NCBI GenBank assembly: GCA_030652995.1
Contig: JAUSAG010000033.1
Location: 1 to 64,000 of the forward strand
Direction of reading: 5' to 3'
Length of the DNA stretch: 64,000 nucleotides
From: Methylotenera sp.
GTDB taxonomy: Bacteria > Pseudomonadota > Gammaproteobacteria > Burkholderiales > Methylophilaceae
The notes under the pieces are model-generated. The model saw only the letters and a list, made by a program, of their open reading frames with translations. It ran no database searches and was not told the origin of the DNA. This document shows positions 18,565 to 28,013 of this stretch, one piece after another; the first letter of the stretch is position 1; each line of letters begins with the position of its first letter. The translations under genes and the position numbers were made by a program.

Positions 18565-18799
18565 GGTCCAGATTTAAATATTTTTTAAATTCTGATTTTT
18601 CCTACGAAATACTTTCTTGCTCACCTATCAATTAAGCAATACTGATGTTTAGGATATCGGTTAGATCAGACAAATCTTTAGGAGATTTCTTTAAGAACTA
18701 CGTTATTTTAATGACAAATTGACACTAAATAAAACTTAACCAATTGATTAAATTAGGTTAAGTAAAACTTTGATGAAGAGAATTACTGCGGACTATAAA

Positions 18800-20878
18800 T
18801 CAATTACGCTGGGTTTTGAATGGAATTGCTGGTTGATTTTCGCACCAACGTTCCCACATTTGGCGGAATGCGAGCACTAAATGATAACTTATTATGCCTG
18901 CTTGATTAAGTGCAGAGGTATAAAATTGTTTACGTAAACTGGATCTAACTTTAGATAACTGTTGCATATGCTGCGACCAATAAATGCCCTGACTCACAAA
19001 ACCATCATGAGACTGCACTACAAAGTCAGATAAATTCAAATGCAACATAATAGCCATTGCTCCACGGCTCATGAGGCTTTTACCTTCAACGCACAAAGTT
19101 GGCACCCCCATCCATGCTGCATGACAAGTGGTCGTCACCCCATTAGATGGAAATGTATCTAAACAAATATCAACCTGATGATGTAACTTTAAATAATCCG
19201 CCATTGAATTACGATTGTAAATAATCAATCTATCGATACTCACACTATGCTCCGCAAACGTGTTGATGATTGCATCGTAGCTGCCGTCTTGCGGCATTGA
19301 GCCCAGCAATAGCTTTGAATGAGGAATTTCATTCAGCAGCTTTGACCATAACCCAATGACGGCGGGCGTGATTTTTTCTACCCGGTTAAAGCACCCAAAG
19401 GTAATAAATCCATTACCAAGTGCTGGTAACGCATTCACATCTGGTGATAAGTCGTACGGGGTAAATGGTGCGTTCGCAGGTAATTGAACAACCTTTTCCG
19501 TAAATTGCCCATCAAGCTGACTAGGTGGCAGCAGATAATCATCAGCCAGATAATAATCCATCGCAGTCAAACCAGTAGTCGCCAGATAGCCTAGCCAACT
19601 AATTTGTATTGGCGCAGGCTTCATTGCAAAAGTTACCAGTCGATTACCTGAAGTATGTCCGTCCAAATCTACTAGGATATCAATCTGATCTTTTTTAATC
19701 TTTTCAGCCAAAATTACATCTGTTAGTTCATCGACTTTGAACCAATGCTTAAATTTTGGTTTCAGTCGCTGCGTGACATCATCTTCAATCGCGCCAGTTG
19801 AGTAAGCGTATAAAGAAACATCTGTAGCCTGTGATAAATGATCAAGCACCGGCTCAAAAAAATTGACTAAAGAATGCTCTCTGAAATCTGCAGAGACAAA
19901 TCCGACATTCAGGCATTTTTTTGAATCACTTTCATGTGAATGTTTTGGCCATACTGATTGATATATGGCCTCATAATGGTAGCCAAACTTGCGATGTTCA
20001 GCAAATAAATCTTCGGCACTTAAAACATCCGCATGCGAAAGACAAAACAATAAATTGCTGTAACAACTTGCATAGCCGGGGTTAATCTCAAGCGCTTTTC
20101 GGTAATAACCAACGGCAGAGGCTACATCCCCCATATCTTTAGTGACAATGCCTAAATTATTATAAGCAGCCGCGTAGTCAGGCTGAAGCTTGATGGCATA
20201 TTTGAAAGCATCAGCCGCATTGCTGAGGTCACCCTTCCCCTTTAGCACCAGACCGTAATAGCAGTGCTCTTTGGCATCATTCATATTCAGAGCTAAAGCC
20301 CGGCTTGCCGCCAATGTGGCATCTTTCTTTTGCACAAGCAATGTATCGCTCATGATTTTCCAGCCATCAAGCCAGTTCGGATATTGCGCAAGCAATTGAT
20401 CCAAAGCGATTTCAACTACCTGGTACCGCTTATTGAGAAATAACTGTATCAGTTTTTCCTGTTTGTGCGCATCTGGTGTGCCTGCAGATTCTGTCGCACT
20501 TCGCTCGGTTTGTCGCTTAACAAGCAGTTGTTCTAACTGCTCAACAGACTCTCCGCCAAGTCCTGCATCACGTCCATATGAAAGCACCAGCTTAGCATTT
20601 TCATAGTGGGCTGCCTCTATCAATGCCGTGATATAACTCAACCAATACGCGGCCTGTTGTGGATCAGACTCCAATGCCGCATTAAAATAAGGCAAGCTAT
20701 CTAGAGTGCGAAAACTTTCAAGCAATAGCGTGCCTAAATAGTGGTTTGCCTGAGGCTGATGCGCATCTAGCACCAATATGGCGCGCAACCTATCTTCAGC
20801 ACTTAGCAAATCACCTGATAGATATAAGTCCGCCGCCCATTCAAGCTCGCGTGTGACATCCTTAACATCTTGAATCAT
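18800..20878 (-). CDS. TPR / SPINDLY-type O-linked glycosyltransferase, probable flagellin glycosyltransferase
   Basis: The 692-residue protein combines N-terminal TPR repeats (about 11-290) with a GT41-like catalytic region (about 310-685). Catalytic-region signatures are VGFVSADFREHSLVNFF, LVDLDGHTSGNRL, APIQISWLGYLATTG and CLDTFPSNGVTTTCHAAWMG. This family transfers GlcNAc or related sugars from nucleotide donors to Ser/Thr of cytoplasmic proteins. It is encoded immediately upstream of fliC, a frequent arrangement for flagellin glycosylation. Residues 11-121 resemble TPR modules in two neighbouring proteins. The donor sugar cannot be read from sequence. Confidence 0.88.
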   Translation of the reverse strand: MIQDVKDVTRELEWAADLYLSGDLLSAEDRLRAILVLDAHQPQANHYLGTLLLESFRTLDSLPYFNAALESDPQQAAYWLSYITALIEAAHYENAKLVLSYGRDAGLGGESVEQLEQLLVKRQTERSATESAGTPDAHKQEKLIQLFLNKRYQVVEIALDQLLAQYPNWLDGWKIMSDTLLVQKKDATLAASRALALNMNDAKEHCYYGLVLKGKGDLSNAADAFKYAIKLQPDYAAAYNNLGIVTKDMGDVASAVGYYRKALEINPGYASCYSNLLFCLSHADVLSAEDLFAEHRKFGYHYEAIYQSVWPKHSHESDSKKCLNVGFVSADFREHSLVNFFEPVLDHLSQATDVSLYAYSTGAIEDDVTQRLKPKFKHWFKVDELTDVILAEKIKKDQIDILVDLDGHTSGNRLVTFAMKPAPIQISWLGYLATTGLTAMDYYLADDYLLPPSQLDGQFTEKVVQLPANAPFTPYDLSPDVNALPALGNGFITFGCFNRVEKITPAVIGLWSKLLNEIPHSKLLLGSMPQDGSYDAIINTFAEHSVSIDRLIIYNRNSMADYLKLHHQVDICLDTFPSNGVTTTCHAAWMGVPTLCVEGKSLMSRGAMAIMLHLNLSDFVVQSHDGFVSQGIYWSQHMQQLSKVRSSLRKQFYTSALNQAGIISYHLVLAFRQMWERWCENQPAIPFKTQRN

Positions 20879-20919
20879 ATCAAAGATTTACATCCATCAT
20901 GCGCTACATACATAAACAA

Positions 20920-21948
20920 TCATCTGGATTTTAATAGTTCAGCAAGTTCACCAGCCAAAACCTGTGCTGTTTCAGGCTTTAAGCCATGCTGCTGACCTAA
21001 CACCAACATATCTGGGATTGAGTGAGTAATACCTGACACCACCAAAGCATCCACATAGGTTACCCAATATTGTTCAACAGCGGGGTTAGATTCAACTGCA
21101 GCCTCTAACCGTGGCAGTGCATCCGCTGCACCTTTTTGGTTAGCTTCAATCAGGCCTAAGCCATAATTAGCTTCAGCATGCCGTGGCTCAATATTTAATA
21201 TTTCCAGAAATAAGCTTTTGGCTTCATCCAGGTTACCATCGCGTTGATGATTCTGCGCAAGCGCCAATACATCCTGGATAGCCTGCTGCATATTCTGCGC
21301 GTCTGAATTACTTTGGCTTAAATCAACAGGCTGCTCAGGTAAATGCTGCCTAGCCAGATTCAATGATTGCTCATCACCCACATTAGATACGCAAGCTAAC
21401 GCCCATAAATCAAAATAATTTGGCCTGCAGCTTCCTACTGCTTTTGAAAAACCAGCAGACTCTAAAGTACCTAACAATACGTTTAATGTAAAACCACAAC
21501 GATGCGACATGTAAAGGTTGCCTTGGCTCATCGGAGGGCGGTGACCGTACAAAATGTCTAATGGCGCAATCGGCCCAGCGGGAGAAATGTATGCTGGCTC
21601 GGTTAATTTACCCTGTGCAACTAATGCGCAAACTGATTGTAAATCTGGGCAAGTAATCACAACAAAACCATCGCTACGGAGTACGCGCTTAAACTCTGCC
21701 AGTGCAATTGGCACTTCATGCGGGTAAAGGTGTTCAATATTGTGAGATGAAAAGATTGCATCTACGCTACCAGAACGAACCGCAGACATATCGGTCATCG
21801 TTCCAACCACGTCAGGATTGACAGCTGGGTTAATGTCTAATCGCAACTCGTTCCAGCTACTAACATCAAACCCCTGAGGACGGCTTGGTTGCTTAGTCAT
21901 GGGGTCAACATAAAGAGGACCACAGCCCACATGTAAAAAAGTTTTCAT
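20920..21948 (-). CDS. SAM-dependent methyltransferase with C-terminal TPR module
   Basis: The 342-residue protein has a class I methyltransferase domain (about 1-190) with the nucleotide-binding motif FLHVGCGPLY at the start and the post-motif SSHNIEHLYPHEVPIALAEF of the methyltransferase type 11 family. A TPR-like module follows (about 230-340) that closely resembles modules in the 692- and 1693-residue glycosyltransferases. It sits 41 bp upstream of the SPINDLY-type gene, so it is likely co-transcribed. A role in methylating a glycan or the protein target is inferred. Confidence 0.8.
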   Translation of the reverse strand: MKTFLHVGCGPLYVDPMTKQPSRPQGFDVSSWNELRLDINPAVNPDVVGTMTDMSAVRSGSVDAIFSSHNIEHLYPHEVPIALAEFKRVLRSDGFVVITCPDLQSVCALVAQGKLTEPAYISPAGPIAPLDILYGHRPPMSQGNLYMSHRCGFTLNVLLGTLESAGFSKAVGSCRPNYFDLWALACVSNVGDEQSLNLARQHLPEQPVDLSQSNSDAQNMQQAIQDVLALAQNHQRDGNLDEAKSLFLEILNIEPRHAEANYGLGLIEANQKGAADALPRLEAAVESNPAVEQYWVTYVDALVVSGITHSIPDMLVLGQQHGLKPETAQVLAGELAELLKSR

Positions 21949-22386
21949 TCAACGACCCTCTTTTTAAAGTTACATCTATATGAGACTTTTGCACGAAGCA
22001 AGTTTAGTTAAGTAATACTTTACTACAATCAGATTTACTAGGTTTCAATCACTACCCGTGCTTAAAGTCGCTCTTTTATAATTCGCCAAACCTTCAATGC
22101 GTGGTGAGGTTTTAAACCTAAAAACACACTTGTGTGCATGCATTTTTCTTATACATCAATCTATCGTAAAACTACGTTGCATGAGGCTCATTTAGCCATG
22201 ATACACACTAGCTTTGCAGAGTTTAGATAGTTTCATTCCTCAGGAATACAGTCAAACCTTACTTAAGTCATAGTGAGTCATGCAAAAAATCTCTAAAAAT
22301 ACGACTCCTAAATAAAGCCGAGAATAATCATTTATCTCTAGTTACTCTTCAAGATGGTTAACATTCAACCAAAGTAGAAATCTGTG
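21949..22386. other. gene-free 438-bp spacer with possible degenerate repeat ends
   Basis: No credible coding frame is seen. GAGACTTTTGCACGAA at 21982-21997 differs by one base from the end of the 173-bp repeats at 38871 and 40817. A loose inverted counterpart, CATGCAAAAAATCTC, lies near 22280-22294. It may be the remains of a related palindromic element. It also marks a break between two transcription groups of the glycosylation island. Confidence 0.35.
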
Positions 22387-23091
22387 CTAAACCTTCTTCC
22401 ATAGGTAAATATAGTTAACAATACCTTCAGATTCAGCCAACTTCACTTTTCTGACAATATCAAAACCTGACGCTTGAATTGCTTGCTCATATCGTCCTTT
22501 GTCCCGATAGATAGTGATGTATGGGCCTGTCAATATTGAACGATCTCCTACGCAAGAGTTTAATGAATCTTTTGTAATAAGATAACCACCATCATTAACA
22601 GACTCAGAGAGTGAAGAAACCAGCCCGTCAAAAGCAATTTCACTTATTATGGTTGATGTAACTCCCATACAGGCCACCACATCATAATTACCTGATGGAA
22701 AACCATCCTCTAAATCCCTACTTTCAAACTCGACATGAGTATACTTATTTTTCAAAGCAGCCGCTTTTGCCTCGTCTATTAGTATTTCTGACAAATCAAA
22801 AGCAACAACGCTTTTAAGATAGTCGGCTAATACAAACGTGAATCTACCATTTCCACATCCGACATCTAAGCCAATCCTGTTATTCAAATCCAGACGCCTC
22901 AGCAAAGATTGGAGAATAATTTGCTGTCGATCATAGTATGTCGGATCACTAGCTAAGAACGTATTAGAACAACGCTTCCAATATTCATGAGCAAGAATGT
23001 GAGGGTTAATTTTATCTTTATCTAATTGCATAAAAATACTCGTTTTAAAATTTATACTCATCTGAGAACGGTACGTCAAAACTAAATACAT
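22387..23091 (-). CDS. class I SAM-dependent methyltransferase
   Basis: The 234-residue product has motif I LDVGCGNGRFTFVLA around residue 75 and an acidic AFDLSEILIDEAK motif II. This is the fold of small-molecule and glycan methyltransferases (Methyltransf_25/11). The substrate cannot be deduced. The start is uncertain: ATGs at 23091, 23061 and 23031 are in frame. The last gives a natural-looking N-terminus, MQLDKDKINPHILAHEYWKR; the first fits the tight operon spacing (8 bp after the aminotransferase gene). It is AT-rich like its upstream neighbours. Confidence 0.78.
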   Translation of the reverse strand: MYLVLTYRSQMSINFKTSIFMQLDKDKINPHILAHEYWKRCSNTFLASDPTYYDRQQIILQSLLRRLDLNNRIGLDVGCGNGRFTFVLADYLKSVVAFDLSEILIDEAKAAALKNKYTHVEFESRDLEDGFPSGNYDVVACMGVTSTIISEIAFDGLVSSLSESVNDGGYLITKDSLNSCVGDRSILTGPYITIYRDKGRYEQAIQASGFDIVRKVKLAESEGIVNYIYLWKKV

Positions 23092-23099
23092 GAGGATGA

Positions 23100-24206
23100 T
23101 TACAGACTATTACCCTCCGCTGTTAATACCGACACCACATAATCAACATCACCCGCATTTAAATGTGGACCTATCGGTAAACTCAAGACTTCTTTTGCTA
23201 AGCGCTCTGCAACTGGCAGAGTTCCAGCTTTAAGCGCTAGCGCCTGATATGCCTTTTGCAAATGTGGGGGTACTGGATAATGAATCAATGTCTGTATGCC
23301 AGCGGATGCCAAACGTGACTGTAATGCATCACGCTCAGGTGTAGCAACCACATATAAATGCCAGACTGGTTCTGCCCACGTTGGTACATTTGGCAAACCC
23401 AACCCTAAACCGCTCAATGCCTGACTATAAATTGTTGCAATATGCTTACGACGTTTATTCCAACCATCAAGATACTTAAGCTTCACTGAGAGTGCTACCG
23501 CTTGAATTGGGTCTAAGCGGCTATTAACGCCGCGCTCTTCATTGAAGTATTTAACAGTCGACCCATAATTACCTAATTCACGCACCCTAGAGGCGATTGC
23601 CTCATTATTGGTCGTAATTGCTCCACCGTCACCCAATGCACCGAGGTTCTTACCTGGGTAGAAGCTCCATGCGACCACATCACCATGGCTGCCAATTTTT
23701 TTGCCTCCAACCATCGCACCATGTGCTTGTGCTGCATCTTCAATCACAGTCAAGCCATGTTTTTTTGCTAAAGTACAAATTGCCTCAATGTCTACAGGCA
23801 TGCCGTATAAATGTACGGGCATAATCGCTTTAGTCTTAGATGTAATGCAACGCTCAATACTAGCAACGTCAATGTTATAACTACCTGATACAGGCTCTAC
23901 TGGAACAGGCTTTGCACCAACTGCACTGACCGCAAGCCAAGTAGCAATAAAGGTATGTGAAGGTACAATGACCTCATCCCCTGCACCGATGTCTAAAGCA
24001 CGCAATGCAAGCGTTAATGCGTCTAGCCCATTACCAACACCTACACAACACTTAGCTTCTGTATAAGCAGCAAAATCCGCTTCAAAACTTTCTACTTCTG
24101 GGCCACCTATGTACCACCCAGAATGACTAGCCCTAAGGACAGCTTCATCTAACTCACGGCTTAATTCACTGTAAGCAGCTTTAAGGTCTAAAAATGGTAC
24201 GCGCAT
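23100..24206 (-). CDS. DegT/DnrJ/EryC1/StrS sugar aminotransferase (FdtB/QdtB-like)
   Basis: This is a PLP-dependent aminotransferase of nucleotide-sugar biosynthesis. About 368 residues from the ATG at 24206; a TTG three codons upstream also keeps the frame open, but the ATG gives the usual MRVPFLDLKAAY start. Signatures are GVGNGLDALTLALRAL, EDAAQAHGA (PLP-aspartate) and SFYPGKNLGALGDGGAI with the Schiff-base lysine. It directly follows a FdtA-like ketoisomerase, so the expected reaction is transamination of a dTDP-3-keto-6-deoxyhexose to the 3-amino sugar (Fuc3N or Qui3N). Confidence 0.9.
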   Translation of the reverse strand: MRVPFLDLKAAYSELSRELDEAVLRASHSGWYIGGPEVESFEADFAAYTEAKCCVGVGNGLDALTLALRALDIGAGDEVIVPSHTFIATWLAVSAVGAKPVPVEPVSGSYNIDVASIERCITSKTKAIMPVHLYGMPVDIEAICTLAKKHGLTVIEDAAQAHGAMVGGKKIGSHGDVVAWSFYPGKNLGALGDGGAITTNNEAIASRVRELGNYGSTVKYFNEERGVNSRLDPIQAVALSVKLKYLDGWNKRRKHIATIYSQALSGLGLGLPNVPTWAEPVWHLYVVATPERDALQSRLASAGIQTLIHYPVPPHLQKAYQALALKAGTLPVAERLAKEVLSLPIGPHLNAGDVDYVVSVLTAEGNSL

Positions 24207-24215
24207 ATCACTCAA

Positions 24216-24626
24216 TTACTTTACCCATCTGGCTTTCATAAAATCATCATAATTTCGGTAATAGTCATCTTCACTATATTTATTAGAAGCTAACACCATC
24301 AACACCGAGCCTGAAGAAAAGTTATCCATCTCGCGCCAGATCATTGGGCATACATACAAGCCGTAGTAGGACCGTGCCAAATGAAAGGTTTTCTTATCTT
24401 TACCATCATCCAAGGTAATATCAAAGCTGCCAGACATTGCAATAATCAACTGATGTAAACCTTTATGCGCATGCCCCCCACGATCAGAGCCGCCCGGTAC
24501 ATCATATACGTAGTACACACGCTCTATTGCAAATGGGATATGGTTATTGCTTTCCACAAACGACAAATTTCCGCGAGGCTCGTGGATTTTGGGGAGTTCA
24601 ATGATTCTGCAGTCTTCTAAAGCCAT
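24216..24626 (-). CDS. dTDP-4-dehydro-6-deoxyglucose 3,4-ketoisomerase (FdtA/QdtA-like, WxcM cupin)
   Basis: The 136-residue single-domain cupin has the FdtA/WxcM signatures HEPRGNLSFVESNNHIPFAI, RVYYVYDVPGGSDRGGHAHK and a C-terminal LASNKYSEDDYYRNYDDF. It converts dTDP-4-keto-6-deoxyglucose to the 3-keto isomer in the cytoplasm. It is 9 bp upstream of the matching aminotransferase. The galacto or gluco outcome (Fuc3N or Qui3N) is decided by residues I cannot resolve by eye. Confidence 0.9.
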   Translation of the reverse strand: MALEDCRIIELPKIHEPRGNLSFVESNNHIPFAIERVYYVYDVPGGSDRGGHAHKGLHQLIIAMSGSFDITLDDGKDKKTFHLARSYYGLYVCPMIWREMDNFSSGSVLMVLASNKYSEDDYYRNYDDFMKARWVK

Positions 24627-24649
24627 TAGTATTAATTTTCCACTATTAA

Positions 24650-25393
24650 TTATTTAAGTCTACAATTTGCTGCAATAACTGCTGCGCGGGCTAGCTCAGA
24701 GTTAGAATCAATAAACTTCATTTTATTTCTAACACTTGAATTAATAAATGGTGTTAATTCTGTACATCCGATAACGATTGAGTCAACCCCACTTTGCTCC
24801 AAGTGATCAACTAACGTATTAAAATCAGCCAAACACTCTTCATTTGGCACTGCATTCTGTTTAATATTTTCGATAAAGCTAGCAATCATTTTAGCTTGAT
24901 GATCAGCCATTGCGTAATAAGTAAATCCTCTTTGAGTAATTCTACTTTCGTATAACTTACTCTTCCTTAAATTTAAAGACTCAAATACAGCGACTACCTC
25001 CCCTCCTAAGTAAGAAAGTCTATCGCAACAGGCATCGATAATATTAGGAATAATCACTGGGGACTCTGATGCCCATCTATCAAATAGAATGTGTGCAGTA
25101 TTACAAGGGACTACAACAACACCTGCGCCAGAATTAAACAACTCCAGAATAGTTGCTTTTATGTAAGGTGAGGGATCTCTCTCGTGAAGTTCAAAGTATC
25201 GCCCTCGACTCGGAATTTTAGCATTTGCATCAATAATTACTCTGGGGTAATGCCAATCTTTATTAGCAGAAATATACGAATATAATGCCTTACAGAATTC
25301 TAAAGTTGCCCATGGAGCAACGCCAACGACACCTATAACAAGCTCGCTCTCATCCCAACTTACTGATTCAGAGTAAGGAGTAACTTTAGGCAT
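24650..25393 (-). CDS. aspartate/glutamate racemase-family protein
   Basis: The 247-residue protein has the two-domain PLP-independent amino-acid racemase pattern with both catalytic cysteines: VVVPCNTAH (Cys97) and IVIGCTEL (Cys210). Such enzymes invert Asp, Glu or related carboxylates. Here it is co-encoded with nucleotidyltransferases, a ParB/SerK-fold protein and methyltransferases, which suggests it prepares an amino-acid-like building block for the surface glycan. It overlaps the upstream methyltransferase gene by 8 bp. The substrate is unknown. Confidence 0.82.
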   Translation of the reverse strand: MPKVTPYSESVSWDESELVIGVVGVAPWATLEFCKALYSYISANKDWHYPRVIIDANAKIPSRGRYFELHERDPSPYIKATILELFNSGAGVVVVPCNTAHILFDRWASESPVIIPNIIDACCDRLSYLGGEVVAVFESLNLRKSKLYESRITQRGFTYYAMADHQAKMIASFIENIKQNAVPNEECLADFNTLVDHLEQSGVDSIVIGCTELTPFINSSVRNKMKFIDSNSELARAAVIAANCRLK

Positions 25394-26093
25394 TAGTTTT
25401 ATTTCTAATTAAAAACAAATGTAACCTTGTCTCTTTATATTTATTTAAGATATGGCCTTCTTCAAACATGTTTTCATCCTTAACTAACTCCAACCCATTT
25501 ATCAATAGTGGTTTCAAATATTGATCACGTGTTCTATAAGTAGCCGAATAGTCAGATTGCAAATGTTCTGAAAATTTATTATTAATTTCATGCCTATCAG
25601 CGATAGCCATTCCTTCCCTCATTAAAAGTAAACCACCAGGATTAATAAGCTTTGGGAATTTTCTAACCAATGTTAAAAACTGGTCATCGTTCAAATACAC
25701 ACAAAGCCCAGAACAAAGTACTATGTCAAACTTTTCATCTGTATCAAACTCCTCAGCTGGAGATACTATAAATTGCAAATTTTGCACACCACGCTTATTT
25801 GCCTCTACTTCTCCAACATTAGCCAACTCTTCAGAAAACTCTATTGCCTTAACTGACTTTGCACCTTTTTCTATAAAACGAAAAGCCCATTGACCAACGC
25901 CTGCCCCTAGATCTAAAATCTTTTTACCACGAACATCACCAAGCCATGAAAACACCTTTTCTGACTCGTGATTTATTTTTAGGTGAAGATTTTTTTCATT
26001 TTGCTCTAGATTTGCAATACTCTCAAACGCCAGACTTTCATAAGTCTTTGCCCGAGCATCCCAAAATTGTTTTACCTTGTTTCTATCTAACAT
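25386..26093 (-). CDS. class I SAM-dependent methyltransferase
   Basis: The 235-residue protein has SAM motif I ILDLGAGVGQWAFRFIEKGA (about 56-75) and the acidic KAIEFSEELANVGE motif, then DIVLCSGLCVYLNDDQF. It is a Methyltransf_25-like fold with no membrane segment. It overlaps the racemase-like gene by 8 bp and follows the DUF711 gene by 13 bp. A plausible role is N- or O-methylation of the small molecule made by this group (inference). Confidence 0.8.
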   Translation of the reverse strand: MLDRNKVKQFWDARAKTYESLAFESIANLEQNEKNLHLKINHESEKVFSWLGDVRGKKILDLGAGVGQWAFRFIEKGAKSVKAIEFSEELANVGEVEANKRGVQNLQFIVSPAEEFDTDEKFDIVLCSGLCVYLNDDQFLTLVRKFPKLINPGGLLLMREGMAIADRHEINNKFSEHLQSDYSATYRTRDQYLKPLLINGLELVKDENMFEEGHILNKYKETRLHLFLIRNKTNA

Positions 26094-26106
26094 AGTCGAT
26101 CTCGTT

Positions 26107-27339
26107 TTAATTTAGATATACCCAATGATTAAAATTTACTGTATTAATTGCTTTGTCGATAACACCTGTATTCATTACTCTACTATCACACAAAAAGTCT
26201 AAATTAAAAGTTGCATACTCATTAATTATTTTATTGGGTATTGGCACAACACGCACACCCAGAGGCTTTTTTAATCTGACAGCAAGTGCCGAAATATCCA
26301 GAATAATCGAAGTTATGCTCTCTTCATATACAGACCCGGCGATTGGCACCATATCTATTCCACAACCACAAAGTGTTGAAAACAAAGCTAGCTTTTCGAT
26401 AGAAAGACTAGTTAGATTATTAGACGAGGCAAGCGTATTATCTTCTAAAACAGAATACATGACACCATTAAAGCCTGAGCAGCGTGCTTTAGACTCTAAT
26501 AGAGCAGCTTTTAGTGCATCCGTCAGAATACTAGTGGCAAACAACGTACCACTTGCCCCAACAGGGGATACGCCAAGCTTTTCGATCAAACTACCTACCG
26601 AGCTTTTTCCATCAGGGAAAGGAGCATATGATGCATCTAATCCACGATACTCAACTAATGAAATCTGCTCTAACGCAACACCAAACTGATTAGCTTGTTC
26701 TATATTTTTTAAAAGTGCATCTTTAATAGCAATTTGCATTTCATCAATTGCTGGATTAATAACACTTAAACGCTCAACTGCATCAATACAATCTAACGTA
26801 GTCTCAAGCGCGAGACTAAAACAAAGACGTTCACCATCGTGTCTTGAAAATGGGAAAAATGGTGTATTTGCCACACAAGCACTTGAAACACCGACTCGGA
26901 AATTATCAAAACCGTTAAAACTTCTGCGCGATAAGTTAATAATAAACTTTGCAGCAATCTGTGCCCCTCGGAGTGATATCTTTGATTCATCTGCCACAAT
27001 TAGATTAACGAATAACTTTTGGTCTTTAATGATGTAAGAAAGCAACTCATTTAAAATCGGCTCATAATCTATTTCATGCATCAAATTAATCGGCAAACAA
27101 TACCAACGAGAACCAGCTTTGCTAGCAATCTCTTGAACTAAGGACATAGTAGAAACTAGGGCACTAGGTTGCAACATCATATCAACAGGCATTGGGGGTA
27201 AAGTCAGCCTTGTTGTCCTAGCACTCATATTGCTCTGGGACATCAGCTTCTTAGACAGTTTCTCCAAATTAATAACATCTTCGGAGAGTTCTGTGGCCGA
27301 GCTAGTCCATATTGGAAGGCCAATTGTGATCGCACGCAT
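26107..27339 (-). CDS. DUF711 (UPF0210/COG2848-like) protein
   Basis: The 410-residue protein resembles the DUF711 family of unknown function. It starts MRAITIGLPIWTSS, shows paired Gly-rich and acidic motifs, and has the block SLIEKLGVSPVGASGTLFAT followed by FNGVMYSVLEDNTLA, matching the family's conserved GxxGT and SEDxG-like region. It overlaps the preceding nucleotidyltransferase stop by 1 bp (TAATG). Family members are normally about 450 residues and stand beside an ACT-domain protein; here it lies inside a glycan island instead. No reaction can be assigned. Confidence 0.65.
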   Translation of the reverse strand: MRAITIGLPIWTSSATELSEDVINLEKLSKKLMSQSNMSARTTRLTLPPMPVDMMLQPSALVSTMSLVQEIASKAGSRWYCLPINLMHEIDYEPILNELLSYIIKDQKLFVNLIVADESKISLRGAQIAAKFIINLSRRSFNGFDNFRVGVSSACVANTPFFPFSRHDGERLCFSLALETTLDCIDAVERLSVINPAIDEMQIAIKDALLKNIEQANQFGVALEQISLVEYRGLDASYAPFPDGKSSVGSLIEKLGVSPVGASGTLFATSILTDALKAALLESKARCSGFNGVMYSVLEDNTLASSNNLTSLSIEKLALFSTLCGCGIDMVPIAGSVYEESITSIILDISALAVRLKKPLGVRVVPIPNKIINEYATFNLDFLCDSRVMNTGVIDKAINTVNFNHWVYLN

Positions 27340-28013
27340 TATTTTCTACCAGCTTCACGAATCAAATTAAGATAGTCAGTAGGCGTATTAATCTCCCACA
27401 AAAAGTCTTTTTCAACATCAACGGATTTAATATTCGTTACATTGACTGGTAGTAACTGACCTGCGAATAAATTGCCATGCTGAAGACATTGATTACGCCA
27501 AGCTGTTAAGGCTTCTTTATTTGATATTTTAAATAATCCAGTGGTTTCTGGATGTGTACTGTTTTTTATAGGACCTTGGTACACATCAATAATATTGTTA
27601 TCTTTTGTAATTGCATGTATTGACGACAAAACACGATTTTCAGTGTTTCTAGTCAGTGCCAAGTCACTCACCTCATTATCCAACCTAGATACTAATTTTT
27701 TATCTAAGTAAATATCTCCAGGAACTACGTAGGTCGGTTCATTTGTTAATGCCAAGCCTAAACTCATTGCATTATTTGTTACGGCCCAATTAGGATTAAT
27801 CACATAATTTAATTGTGGATATTTCTGCATTATTTGTATTGCACTAAACCCGACAACAACCGTGATCACTTTCCCTTCAAACGCATCAATCATGCAATCT
27901 AATATTGTTTTTCTAGATATCGGGTGTTCAATTAACGCTTTATTCACACCGTCTAACTGCAAGCTTTTACCTGCAGCTAATATAATTACCTGATTTACTT
28001 TTGTATGACTCAT
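27339..28013 (-). CDS. LicC-like nucleotidyltransferase with altered signature
   Basis: The 224-residue protein has the nucleotidyltransferase fold of LicC, PntC and RfbA relatives: IILAAGKSLQLDGVNKAL at the N-terminus, VITVVVGFSAIQI, and the LicC-like WAVTNNAMSLGLAL, then a PGDIYLD metal-site region. The usual GxGxR of the activating loop is degenerate (GKSLQL). It probably activates a phosphorylated small molecule with CTP or UTP, or has lost catalysis. It follows the ParB-like gene with no gap. Confidence 0.75.
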   Translation of the reverse strand: MSHTKVNQVIILAAGKSLQLDGVNKALIEHPISRKTILDCMIDAFEGKVITVVVGFSAIQIMQKYPQLNYVINPNWAVTNNAMSLGLALTNEPTYVVPGDIYLDKKLVSRLDNEVSDLALTRNTENRVLSSIHAITKDNNIIDVYQGPIKNSTHPETTGLFKISNKEALTAWRNQCLQHGNLFAGQLLPVNVTNIKSVDVEKDFLWEINTPTDYLNLIREAGRK

